DNA of 64,000 bases, taken from contig JADKJV010000005.1 of NCBI GenBank assembly GCA_016720825.1, positions 62,001 to 126,000 on the forward strand, given 5' to 3'. Of this stretch, positions 25,800 to 34,618 are shown piece by piece; the first letter of the stretch is position 1, and each line of letters begins with the position of its first letter. The position numbers and the translations under genes were made by a program. Source of the stretch: Chitinophagaceae bacterium (GTDB lineage: Bacteria > Bacteroidota > Bacteroidia > Chitinophagales > Chitinophagaceae). The notes under the pieces were generated by a model. That model was not told the origin of the DNA, ran no database searches, and saw only the letters and a list, made by a program, of their open reading frames with translations.

Positions 25800-28220
25800 C
25801 TATTTTGTTGCAGGGAAAATGTTCTTCTCCATATAAATCAGCTTACCGTCTGCCGTCATACCTTCCACCACCAGCTTGAATGCTTTGGCAGAATCATTCG
25901 AATAAAACTGTAAGGGTATCACTGCATCCGCCCCATTGACCAGGATCTCAGGGATCCATTGCAGGGTGATTCTCCGGTCAGGCCTGTTCAGGGCTTCCGG
26001 GTCTTTTTCATAATCCGGTGCATAAAATTCTTTATGCAGTGAAAATCCCCTGTAGCTGATCTGGTTTTCTGTATTTGATGCATCATACTGATCAGATCCT
26101 TTTTTTGTATAAATAGCCATCACACCGCCGGCACCATTGCCAGAAGCCCCGGCAAAACTGTTGAATATTTTCACCATGGCAATATCATTGGGCGGGATAC
26201 TCGAAATCACCTGCGCATCTGTCTGCATTTCATCCAGGAATAAAGTCATAGGGATCTCTCCCATCGAACTGGCATTAGCCATCTGCCTGTAGAAAATACG
26301 GTAATCAATTCCATCCCGCTGCACCTGCAGTCCGGGCACCCGGTACATCAGGTAATCAAAAATAGTCAGGTCTGTTATAGGCGCATCCACATGCGTTAAG
26401 TCCATGGTCCTTTCTGAAAATCCGGCAAATAACCCGCTGGAATATTTTTCTTCCAGTTCCTGAATGACTGATTTTTTCTTTGCCCTGACCGTTACCCCTG
26501 TAAGCATCTTTCCCTGCGCACGGAGAATTTCATCCATATCATTCATGGCCAGTACCGCTGCACCTTTGAACTTCCTGTAAGAAGGGGTAAACCAGCTGGA
26601 GCCCGCAAGCGGCAGGTAAAAAGAATTGAATAATGAATCTTTATCCATGTGCACCTCTATCACTTTGCTTTTCCTGCCATGGATATCACTGAACAGGAAA
26701 CGGGTATTGCCATAAAAAATCATGGAGTCAATCCGGAAGCGGCCATTCACATCTGTTTGCAGCATCTGGATAGAACGGGATGAATCTGCCCCAGCCATGA
26801 ATACAATCAGCGGCTTGTTAGCAAATGGAATGCGTGTTCCGATAATATTTACCAGTCCCGATAAATGTATCCATGCAGGATCCTGGTAATGTTTAACCGG
26901 CGGTGCAGCAGCCTGCAGGTCGGTCCACTTAAAACGACGCCAGCCCTGTGTCATCATCAGCAGGTCCAATGCCGTTTTTACTGAATCTTCCGCGGATGAA
27001 AAATAATATAACGGATGGTGCACTGTTCCGGGCAGGTCATCTGTCAACAGGAAAGCACTGATAATATTATCCGGTTTTTCCCTGAATAAAGAAAAGCCTG
27101 CATCAGTCACTGAAACAGAAATACTCGCCTGCATGGTATCTTTCAATGTAATCCGGTACACATTTTTTGCGCGGGACTTGAAGCTGACCGTATCAAGCAT
27201 AAGTGTTGAATGCTGCCGGTATTCACCATTGTCTACAAAAACCAGCCTCTCAGCCAGCGGCATTCCGTCCTTGTTAAATATGGTTACATGCAGTATGCCT
27301 GACAAAAGGCGTTTTGTATTTAAGACGCCCTGTACCGTTTTCGCGCCTTTTTTGAATTCCTGTTTGAACACTTTCTCCTGCTGCATCTGCCCGATCATGT
27401 AAGCTGCCATAAACCTTTCATCAGCCTGTTGCTGCTGTATCTCAAAAAAATATCCTTCCGGATGCGGGATCACCGTCAGCGCAATGCCTTTATCAGTTGA
27501 AGCGGGCAGCGGAAATTTATTTACAGTGGTTCCGTTGAACGTTAAAGCAAAATACTGGCGGCCGGTTACCACATCAATATCAAACATCCCCATGCCATCA
27601 TGTACTGAACTGAATGATATCAGTGTATCGTTCCTGTCATCTACCACCAAACCGGTTATATTCACCGGGAGTCCTGATTCATCAACAGCTTTGAAAGCGA
27701 TCGTATTCCTGAAACCGGCGACCATATTCCCGCCTTCCGGATAAAAACCCATCTTCACCATTTCCGCCGCTTTGGGTGTTTCTGTTTTCACTCCCGGGGC
27801 AGCACTGTAAATAAATACCTGTTTTTTATAGACAAGCCCTGAACTGTCGTTCAGCATCAAAGGTGTGTAAGCCCGGATCAGGTAATCGCCGGTAGATAAA
27901 GTATCGGGGAACTCCACATGACCAACAGCTGTGCTGTTAAAAAGAGGAACTACCTGCCGGTTGAGTAATTCTTCCTGTTTATTCAGTAATTCAACATACA
28001 GCACTGAACTGATTGAATCAGGAACAAAGCCCGACATAAGATAGGCTTTGAAATAACCCGCATCGCCTGCCAGGTAATTATCGCGGTCAAAATGCAGGTA
28101 GGCTTTTTCCACGGGTATCACCTGTGAGCGGAGGGCCAGTTTTTCTTCCGGTGATTGGGCCCGGAGTGCAGTAGCGGAGAGTGCAAAACACAGTAATAAA
28201 AAAGGGATGATTCTTTTCAT
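25800..28220 (-). CDS. Large exported protein with MG2-like and TonB-plug-like domains
   Basis: 806 residues. Signal peptide MKRIIPFLLLCFALSATALRAQ. Residues about 35-130 (EKAYLHFDRDNYLAGDAGYF, STGDYLIRAYTPLML) match the macroglobulin MG2 pattern. Several further beta-sandwich segments follow. Near residues 590-720 a plug-like domain carries TGVTVRAKKKS, VPGLQVQRDGIDYRIFYRQ, LFLDEMQ and GNGAGGVMAIYTKKGSD, the usual pattern of TonB-receptor plug domains, but no barrel follows. Such proteins are common in Bacteroidota and of unknown role, probably periplasmic or outer-membrane associated. It converges on the DinB gene and is divergent from the PKD cassette; the 235 bp upstream to 28455 show no clear promoter. 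Confidence 0.8.
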   Translation of the reverse strand: MKRIIPFLLLCFALSATALRAQSPEEKLALRSQVIPVEKAYLHFDRDNYLAGDAGYFKAYLMSGFVPDSISSVLYVELLNKQEELLNRQVVPLFNSTAVGHVEFPDTLSTGDYLIRAYTPLMLNDSSGLVYKKQVFIYSAAPGVKTETPKAAEMVKMGFYPEGGNMVAGFRNTIAFKAVDESGLPVNITGLVVDDRNDTLISFSSVHDGMGMFDIDVVTGRQYFALTFNGTTVNKFPLPASTDKGIALTVIPHPEGYFFEIQQQQADERFMAAYMIGQMQQEKVFKQEFKKGAKTVQGVLNTKRLLSGILHVTIFNKDGMPLAERLVFVDNGEYRQHSTLMLDTVSFKSRAKNVYRITLKDTMQASISVSVTDAGFSLFREKPDNIISAFLLTDDLPGTVHHPLYYFSSAEDSVKTALDLLMMTQGWRRFKWTDLQAAAPPVKHYQDPAWIHLSGLVNIIGTRIPFANKPLIVFMAGADSSRSIQMLQTDVNGRFRIDSMIFYGNTRFLFSDIHGRKSKVIEVHMDKDSLFNSFYLPLAGSSWFTPSYRKFKGAAVLAMNDMDEILRAQGKMLTGVTVRAKKKSVIQELEEKYSSGLFAGFSERTMDLTHVDAPITDLTIFDYLMYRVPGLQVQRDGIDYRIFYRQMANASSMGEIPMTLFLDEMQTDAQVISSIPPNDIAMVKIFNSFAGASGNGAGGVMAIYTKKGSDQYDASNTENQISYRGFSLHKEFYAPDYEKDPEALNRPDRRITLQWIPEILVNGADAVIPLQFYSNDSAKAFKLVVEGMTADGKLIYMEKNIFPATK

Positions 28221-28455
28221 GGCTTTAATGGTATATGAAATTACTGGCTAATTCTCGAAATGCCATCAACCGCTCCTTCTTTAACAATCTGGCCCAAAAT
28301 GTCAATTATTTTTTCCGGCTTACAGATTTACCCACTTACCTGATTTAGTGTTATTACCTATTCTTACGAATTAGATTTTTTTAACAAACGATACCCGCTC
28401 TACCTTCGTTAAAGAGTAATACTGGTCATTTCCAATATCCAACATCCAATCAGTC

Positions 28456-31400
28456 GTGAAAGCCAGACCATCCAATATCCACTCCAAGCTAATTGCTATT
28501 GCATTAGTATTGGTAAACACATTCAGCACCTCCGCACAGGCGCCGTTGGCCAATTTTACAGCCACGCCCTCCGCAGGATGCTCCCCCCTCGTAGTTAGTT
28601 TCCAGGATTTATCAACCGGCAACCCCACATCGTGGAGCTGGGATTTTGGAAATGGTAATACCTCTACACTGCGTAACCCTACAGCTACCTATTTTACCAC
28701 CGGCACTTATTCTGTTTCATTAACTGTAACCAATACCAGTGGCAGTAACTTACTCACACGCAACCAATACATTACAGTATATGAAACACCTACGGCAGCT
28801 ATGGATGCCAATCCGCTGACAGGCTGTTTCCCGCTGCATGTACAGTGCTTCGACCATTCCACTGCCGGTGCCGGAAATACCAATACCACCTGGTTGTGGG
28901 ATTTTGGCAACGGAACCACTTCCACCCTGCAAAACCCTGCAACCACTTATACAACTGCCGGCAGTTATACGCTGACGATGAAAGTAACGAACGACAAAGG
29001 TTGTGTTGCCACAGTTAACCGCCAGCATTATATAGATGTAACAGAAGGTGTGATCGCAGGCTTCACCCAGACCGATCCCCAGGAATGCGCCGCACCTTCA
29101 ACCGTTCAGTTTAATAATACTTCAACCGGACCCGGCGTGATGGGATGGCATTGGGATTTTGGTGACGGCACCACTTCTTCCAGCCAGCATCCGGCACATA
29201 CCTATAATGCAAACGGTACTTATACAGTTACACTGGTAGCATTCAGTCCTTCAGGCTGTGCCGATACTTTCCGCTTATCACCTCTGGTCATTGGCAGCGT
29301 ACATTCAGCCATCAATTTTACAAACCCGGTTTGTGTAAACAATCCCGCAGTATTTACCAACGCAACTGTTCCTGCACCAGTGAGTGCTTTCTGGACATTT
29401 GGTAACGGATCTTACTCAACCGGGATTGACGCCAGTTTTAACTATACAGTTCCCGGCAATTATACAGTTACACTCTATAATACATTTGATAATTGCGAAG
29501 ACTCTGTTTCAGTAAACCTGACAGTATTACCCCAGCCTACAGCCAATTTCACATCAGGCAACACAACGTTCTGTACCATTCCTGCAACCGTGGGTTTCCA
29601 GGATTTATCAACCGGATCACCCGCCAGCTGGGCCTGGGATTTTGGGGATGGTAACACATCCACTTTGCAAAACCCCAGTCACACTTACTATACACCCGGC
29701 ACGTATAATGTTTCACTCACTGTTTACAATGCCGGTGGATGTTTCTCCCGCATCATCAAAGAGAGACTGGTAGTTATCAGAAGAGCCTCTATCCGTATCA
29801 ATAACCTGCCAGGAGAAGGTTGCGTACCGTTTACCATTACCCCGGTTCCCGTTATCACCAATTCTGCACCCATCATAGCGTACCAATGGAATTTTGGTGA
29901 CGGCGGTACATCCACACTCCAGAATCCGGTTCATACTTATAATACACAAGGATCGTTTACTGTTCAGCTGATAATTACTACCAATACCGGCTGTACGGAT
30001 ACAGTAACGATGGCTGATGCAGTAAGAACAGGAACCAAACCACATGCTGACTTTACCGCTGCACCCATACCCGTTTGCGGAAAGACTCCCGTGATGTTCA
30101 ACAACCTGAGTACACCTGCCAATTGTACCTGGGTATGGAATTTCGGGGACGGAAACACTTCTTCTCAAACCAATCCTTCCCATGCTTACCTGGACACCGG
30201 TTATTTCAACATTTCCCTGATTGCAAATAATAACGGCTGCCGCGATACGATGATCCGCAATAATTATGTGCAGATTAACCCGCCGATTGCCCTGTTTGTT
30301 TTTACCATGAGCTGCACAGACCGCAAGACTGTTGTGTTCAACGATTATTCTGTTGCCGCACAAACCTGGGACTGGAATTTCGGGGATGGCACACATTCTT
30401 CTGCAAAAAGCCCTTCACATACGTATGCCGCATACGGAGCATACCTGGTTACCCTGCACGTAACAAACGGCGGTTGTGTTGACTCAACCCTCACGGGTGT
30501 TTATGTAATTGATGAGAACCCCGATTTCACAGTAAACAACCAGGTTACCTGCAAACAGACTGCGTTGAACTTTACCGCTACGAATGTGACTCCTTCCAAT
30601 ATCAGGACTTATACCTGGCGTTTTGGTGACGGTCAGACTTTTACATCCAACAGCAGCACGGTTAACCATGCATACAGTCTTCCCGGCAATTATACCGTTA
30701 CATTAATTACAAAGGACCTCAATGGCTGCCTGGACTCTGTTACAAAAACAAGTTACGTCCGCGTGAATGGCCCTGTTGCAAACTTTATTACCAGCCAGAC
30801 CAGCGGTTGTGCCCCGTCATTGGTTCTTTTCAATGATTTGTCATTAAACGACGGCGTTAATCCGATTACCGGCTGGAAATGGAATTTCGGGGATGGTCAT
30901 ATCGAAGAATTTACAGCCGCTCCTTATGCCCATAATTACACTGCGAACGGAATCTTCTCTGTAAAACTGGTTGTAACAGATGCAGCAGGTTGCCTGGACA
31001 GTCTGTTAAGACCAAACTATATCCACACAACAAAACCAACAGCCGGGTTCAAAGTATCTGATACCCTGAATTGCCCGGGTGGTAATATCAATTTTATCAA
31101 TCTTACACAACCGGCAGGTTATACCAGTGAATGGTTATTTGGTGATGGCGCCCGTTCATCCCAGCAATCACCTGTACACAGCTACAGCGATACCGGCACT
31201 TATTCAGTAAGCCTGACTGTTACAGACACCTACGGATGTGGTGACACATTGGTGAAACCCGATTATATCCATGTAGGTAAACCGGTAGCTGGTTTCTCAC
31301 TGAACGATTCTATTTCTTCCTGCATACCTGTTGAGATCCGATTAACCAATACATCTTTATATACCAGTTCTGTATTATGGGATTTCGGAGCCGGCCAGGG

Positions 31401-32817
31401 CAATACCAATATGAACAACCCGGTGCATTTTTATTCAACTCCCGGCACCCATACCATTACCCTGTATGCAATCAGTCCGGGCGGCTGCGTAGATTCCACT
31501 TCACAAACGATTTCCATTTTTGACCACCAGGGAGCAACCGTGAAATACCTTCCGATTGATGGTTGCAAACCAGTACAAGTGGCACTGAATGTTTTATCAC
31601 CCGGCCCGGTTAATTCATACCTGTGGGATTTTGGTGATGGTTATACGGATACCACCGAAACACCGGTGAACAATCACCTTTATGCTTCCTTCGGGAACTT
31701 CCTGCCGAAAGTCATTATGCGCGACCCGGCTGGTTGTCTCGTTCCTGTGCAGGGTTTAGATACGGTATATGTAACCGGCGCCAAAGCCAAATTCGGACTG
31801 GGTCAACGTATTTTCTGTGATAAAGGCTTTGTGCAGTTCAGTGATTCCACTTCATTCAATGACCCGATAACCAGTTACAGCTGGAATTTCGGCGACGGGA
31901 ACACGTCTACACAACACAGTCCTTCACACACTTATTACACTCCGGGTACCTATACTGTTTCACTGAGTATACTAACCTCATTAGGATGCCGTGATACGAT
32001 GACCAAACAAAGCCTGGTCACCATCCATGCCGGACCGAAAACGGATATCGTTGGCGATACACTTATCTGCATCAACAATACACTGAAACATACACCACAG
32101 ATCAATACACCGGATACCGGGCCATTGCAATGGCAATGGGTGTTCCCGAACGGAAACCATTATAACGTACAGGATCCTCCGGTACAGCATTTCAATACAG
32201 CAGGTGATTTCAGCGTATTGTCTATTGCCACCAATGCCGTTGGTTGTTCAGATACGACTACAAAGAATATCCATATCAAACCGCTGCCTACTGTCAGTAT
32301 GCCTGGTGTGATGACTGTACAAAACGGATTCCCCGTGAAAATCCCCGCACAGTTTTCTGCAGGCACACAATCATGGATCTGGTCACCGGCCGACGGTCTC
32401 GATAATTTCCGGATTGCACAACCCATGGCTGATCCGCATTTCAACACTATCTACCAGGTTTATTTTACCGACCAATATGGTTGCAGCAACCGCGGACAGA
32501 TGGAAGCTATAGTAATTTGTAAAAATGCAAACCTGTTTATACCAAATACATTCTCTCCCAATGGTGACGGACAAAATGATGTGTTCTACCCAAGAGGAAA
32601 AGGCCTGGAAAGAGTAAAAATGATGCGCATCTTTAACCGTTGGGGTGAGATCGTTTTTGAAAGCCGCGATTTCCCGGTGAATAATCCGGCTTATGGATGG
32701 AATGGCCGGTTCAAAGGCGGACAGCCACAGGCTGATGTATATGTGTACCAGGCTGAAGTGTATTGCAATAATGGCGAAGTCATAAAACTGAATGGGAATA
32801 TAGCCCTGCTCCAATAA
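28456..32817 (+). CDS. Giant PKD-repeat surface protein with T9SS type B sorting domain (cassette 1)
   Basis: 1453 residues starting at a GTG. The signal peptide ends NTFSTSAQ and is followed by about 15 PKD-like domains, recognised by W-x-FG-x-G blocks (WSWDFGNGNTST, WLWDFGNGTTST, WHWDFGDGTTSS and so on). The C-terminus is a gliding-motility-associated type B sorting domain: NLFIPNTFSPNGDGQNDVFY, MRIFNRWGEIVFES, YGWNGRFKGG, ADVYVYQAEVYCNNGEVIKL. It is a likely surface adhesin or filament exported by T9SS. The stop overlaps the start of the PorP/SprF gene by one base (TAATG), so they are translationally coupled. A paralog of exactly the same length lies at 34619. Cysteines recur between domains (SGCSPL, GGCFSR), possibly forming disulfides. 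Confidence 0.92.
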   Translation: MKARPSNIHSKLIAIALVLVNTFSTSAQAPLANFTATPSAGCSPLVVSFQDLSTGNPTSWSWDFGNGNTSTLRNPTATYFTTGTYSVSLTVTNTSGSNLLTRNQYITVYETPTAAMDANPLTGCFPLHVQCFDHSTAGAGNTNTTWLWDFGNGTTSTLQNPATTYTTAGSYTLTMKVTNDKGCVATVNRQHYIDVTEGVIAGFTQTDPQECAAPSTVQFNNTSTGPGVMGWHWDFGDGTTSSSQHPAHTYNANGTYTVTLVAFSPSGCADTFRLSPLVIGSVHSAINFTNPVCVNNPAVFTNATVPAPVSAFWTFGNGSYSTGIDASFNYTVPGNYTVTLYNTFDNCEDSVSVNLTVLPQPTANFTSGNTTFCTIPATVGFQDLSTGSPASWAWDFGDGNTSTLQNPSHTYYTPGTYNVSLTVYNAGGCFSRIIKERLVVIRRASIRINNLPGEGCVPFTITPVPVITNSAPIIAYQWNFGDGGTSTLQNPVHTYNTQGSFTVQLIITTNTGCTDTVTMADAVRTGTKPHADFTAAPIPVCGKTPVMFNNLSTPANCTWVWNFGDGNTSSQTNPSHAYLDTGYFNISLIANNNGCRDTMIRNNYVQINPPIALFVFTMSCTDRKTVVFNDYSVAAQTWDWNFGDGTHSSAKSPSHTYAAYGAYLVTLHVTNGGCVDSTLTGVYVIDENPDFTVNNQVTCKQTALNFTATNVTPSNIRTYTWRFGDGQTFTSNSSTVNHAYSLPGNYTVTLITKDLNGCLDSVTKTSYVRVNGPVANFITSQTSGCAPSLVLFNDLSLNDGVNPITGWKWNFGDGHIEEFTAAPYAHNYTANGIFSVKLVVTDAAGCLDSLLRPNYIHTTKPTAGFKVSDTLNCPGGNINFINLTQPAGYTSEWLFGDGARSSQQSPVHSYSDTGTYSVSLTVTDTYGCGDTLVKPDYIHVGKPVAGFSLNDSISSCIPVEIRLTNTSLYTSSVLWDFGAGQGNTNMNNPVHFYSTPGTHTITLYAISPGGCVDSTSQTISIFDHQGATVKYLPIDGCKPVQVALNVLSPGPVNSYLWDFGDGYTDTTETPVNNHLYASFGNFLPKVIMRDPAGCLVPVQGLDTVYVTGAKAKFGLGQRIFCDKGFVQFSDSTSFNDPITSYSWNFGDGNTSTQHSPSHTYYTPGTYTVSLSILTSLGCRDTMTKQSLVTIHAGPKTDIVGDTLICINNTLKHTPQINTPDTGPLQWQWVFPNGNHYNVQDPPVQHFNTAGDFSVLSIATNAVGCSDTTTKNIHIKPLPTVSMPGVMTVQNGFPVKIPAQFSAGTQSWIWSPADGLDNFRIAQPMADPHFNTIYQVYFTDQYGCSNRGQMEAIVICKNANLFIPNTFSPNGDGQNDVFYPRGKGLERVKMMRIFNRWGEIVFESRDFPVNNPAYGWNGRFKGGQPQADVYVYQAEVYCNNGEVIKLNGNIALLQ

Positions 32818-33823
32818 TGAAAAACCGTAAATCCATATTAACCCTATGCTTCACTTACCTGCTGATCAGCGCAAACAGTTTTGCCCAGGACATGCATTTC
32901 AGCCAGTTTTTTGAAGCTCCCCTCTGGAGGAATCCGTCGCTGGCGGGTATTTTTAATGGAGATATCCGTATCCAGGCGGTGTACCGTGACCAGTGGAACA
33001 GTGTAACAGATGCGTATAAAACCGGTTCTTTCAATGCCGAAATAAAAAAACCAATCGGGCAGAGTAATGATTTCATAACAACAGGCCTGCAAATCCTGTA
33101 TGATAAATCCGGCACGATTGGCTGGACTTCCACGTATGCACTGCCCGTGCTGAATTACCATAAATCATTAAGCGGCGATCGTATGAAATATTTATCACTG
33201 GGTTGTATGGGTGGCTGGGTGCAGAAAAAATTTGATGCTTCCAAGATGACCACTGATAACCTGTATGAAACAGGCAGCAACAGTGAACCGCTGGCAGCTA
33301 CACAATACAGTTACTGGGATGCAACAGTTGGCCTGAGCTACAATGCTTCTTTCGGTTATAACCAGGGCAATAGTTTTTTGTGGGTGCCGCCTATCACCAT
33401 TTTGCCAAACCACGCAATTCATTCTATAAAAACAATACGGTGAGCATGACACCGAAACTGGTGTTCTCTGCCGGACTGCGGATGAATGTATCTGATGTAT
33501 CCTATATCACTATCCAGGCCGACCACAGCCGCCAGGGCGGTCACCAGGAAACAGTTGGTGGTGCTTTATGCGGGATTAAACTGGGTTCAGACCCCGACAA
33601 TGCGCAGTATACTATCCATGCAGGTGCATTCCTTCGGTGGAATGATGCACTGATACCTGTAGTAAAACTTGATTTCAACCCCGTATCTGTATCTGTAAGC
33701 TATGATGTAAATATCTCCAAGCTGAAACCTACCAGTTATGGCCGCGGTGGGTTTGAATTATCTCTCTCTTATACCGGTTTTATCCGCAAGATTGATCAGT
33801 CGTTGTTGTGCCCGGGTTTTTAA
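32817..33823 (+). CDS. PorP/SprF family outer-membrane protein (cassette 1), frame broken at 33374-33379
   Basis: Signal peptide ending ANSFAQ, then the family start DMHFSQFFEAPLWRNPSLAG and VQAVYRDQWNSVTD-like block, and a predicted beta-barrel ending SYDVNISKLKPTSYGRGGFE...CPGF. The frame from 32817 leaves the family after QGNSFLWVPPI. The rest (GAAYHHFAKPRNSFYKN onward) is in the next frame. One extra T in the TTTTTT run gives NSFFVGAAYHHF, matching the intact paralog at 38982 (NNYFFGAAYHHF). Probably a sequencing indel. PorP/SprF proteins are T9SS-associated partners needed for export or attachment of type B cargo such as SprB. It overlaps the upstream cargo gene by one base. Confidence 0.88.
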
Positions 33824-33824
33824 A

Positions 33825-33972
33825 AGTCTTCACCACATAGGAACATAGGCACATAGGAACACATAGGAATACAGACGGAGAGTTCCTATAAAAGCAACTT
33901 TTCAAAGCATTTGAGTTGCGTATTGTATTTCTATGTGTTCCTATGTGCCTATGTTCCTATGTGGTAAAGACT
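33825..33972. repeat. Long near-perfect inverted repeat (48-nt arms)
   Basis: Left arm 33825-33872 and right arm 33925-33972 are complementary with only a few mismatches; both consist of ACATAGG-like units. The loop of about 52 nt holds a smaller hairpin (GCAACTT / GAGTTGC). It begins 2 bp after the PorP/SprF stop and could act as a terminator or mRNA end stabiliser. A half copy lies at 8277-8350. Confidence 0.85.
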
Positions 33973-33988
33973 CTCAATAAAATTACCC

Positions 33989-34018
33989 TTGACTTAACGC
34001 CAAACATTCCCTATTTTG
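33989..34018 (+). promoter_or_regulatory. Putative promoter of the 34037 lipoprotein gene
   Basis: TTG (33989-33991), 20-bp spacer, TATTTTG (34012-34018), close to TAnnTTTG with one base missing. The predicted start of transcription is about a dozen bases before the ATG at 34037. Confidence 0.4.
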
Positions 34019-34036
34019 TTCCAGCAAAGTTCCCGC

Positions 34037-34447
34037 ATGAAACAATACCTACTGATAACCGCATTATTTGTTACCGGATTCGCCTGTAAGAAAAAGGTGG
34101 ATGAAGTAAAACTTGATCTCGTTGTCCAGGCCATGACCGATGGCCGCTGGAAAATGACCAGCTTCTCCAGGAATGGCGTGGATATTTCGGCTGATTTCAC
34201 CAACTACCGTTTTAAATATTACAGCAACAAAACAGTAGATGCCATAAACAATGGCACTGTTGAGAAAACCGGTACCTGGGATGGGGATGCAAACAGCATG
34301 TCCACCTCCGCTAATTTCAACAGTGCGGCTTACCCCCTTCAGCTGATTAATGGCACATGGCATATTGACAATAACAGCTGGACTTTCGTGGTCGCCACCC
34401 AAACGGTTGGCACAGAAACCAAGACCATGCGTCTCGATAAAGAATAA
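34037..34447 (+). CDS. Small lipoprotein, lipocalin-like pattern
   Basis: 136 residues from the ATG at 34037. MKQYLLITALFVTGFAC is a lipoprotein signal with the Cys at 17, followed by KKKVDE. The mature part has short strands with DGRWKMTSFSRNGVDISADF, YRFKYYSNKTVDAINNGTVE, KTGTWDGDANSM and TWHIDNNSWTFVV, the pattern of lipocalin-like or DUF5004-like lipoproteins; this is inference. An in-frame start at 34016 lies on the -7 element and was rejected. The gene sits between the two PKD-PorP cassettes on the same strand. Confidence 0.75.
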   Translation: MKQYLLITALFVTGFACKKKVDEVKLDLVVQAMTDGRWKMTSFSRNGVDISADFTNYRFKYYSNKTVDAINNGTVEKTGTWDGDANSMSTSANFNSAAYPLQLINGTWHIDNNSWTFVVATQTVGTETKTMRLDKE

Positions 34448-34557
34448 ACATCACATATAAATCAACCTGTTCCTGAAAAAATACCGGTTTTGATACCGGC
34501 AAGAAGGAAAAGGCTTTTAATCTGCACCCCCGGCAAAAAGAAATTCCCTAAACATGC

Positions 34558-34588
34558 TTTGGGAACAATTTTTGCAACTCTATTTTTT
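34558..34588 (+). promoter_or_regulatory. Putative promoter of PKD cassette 2
   Basis: TTTG (34558-34561), 19-bp spacer, TATTTTTT (34581-34588), one mismatch to TAnnTTTG. It would start transcription near 34595, leaving a leader of about 25 nt before the TTG start at 34619. Confidence 0.35.
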
Positions 34589-34618
34589 TCAGAGAGTACC
34601 AATATTTCTAATTACATA

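Noticed and set aside
29713..30396. 227-codon minus-strand frame inside the first PKD gene (and similar at 35360-35971)
   Set aside because: Antisense shadow of repetitive PKD codons; the plus strand carries clear domains.
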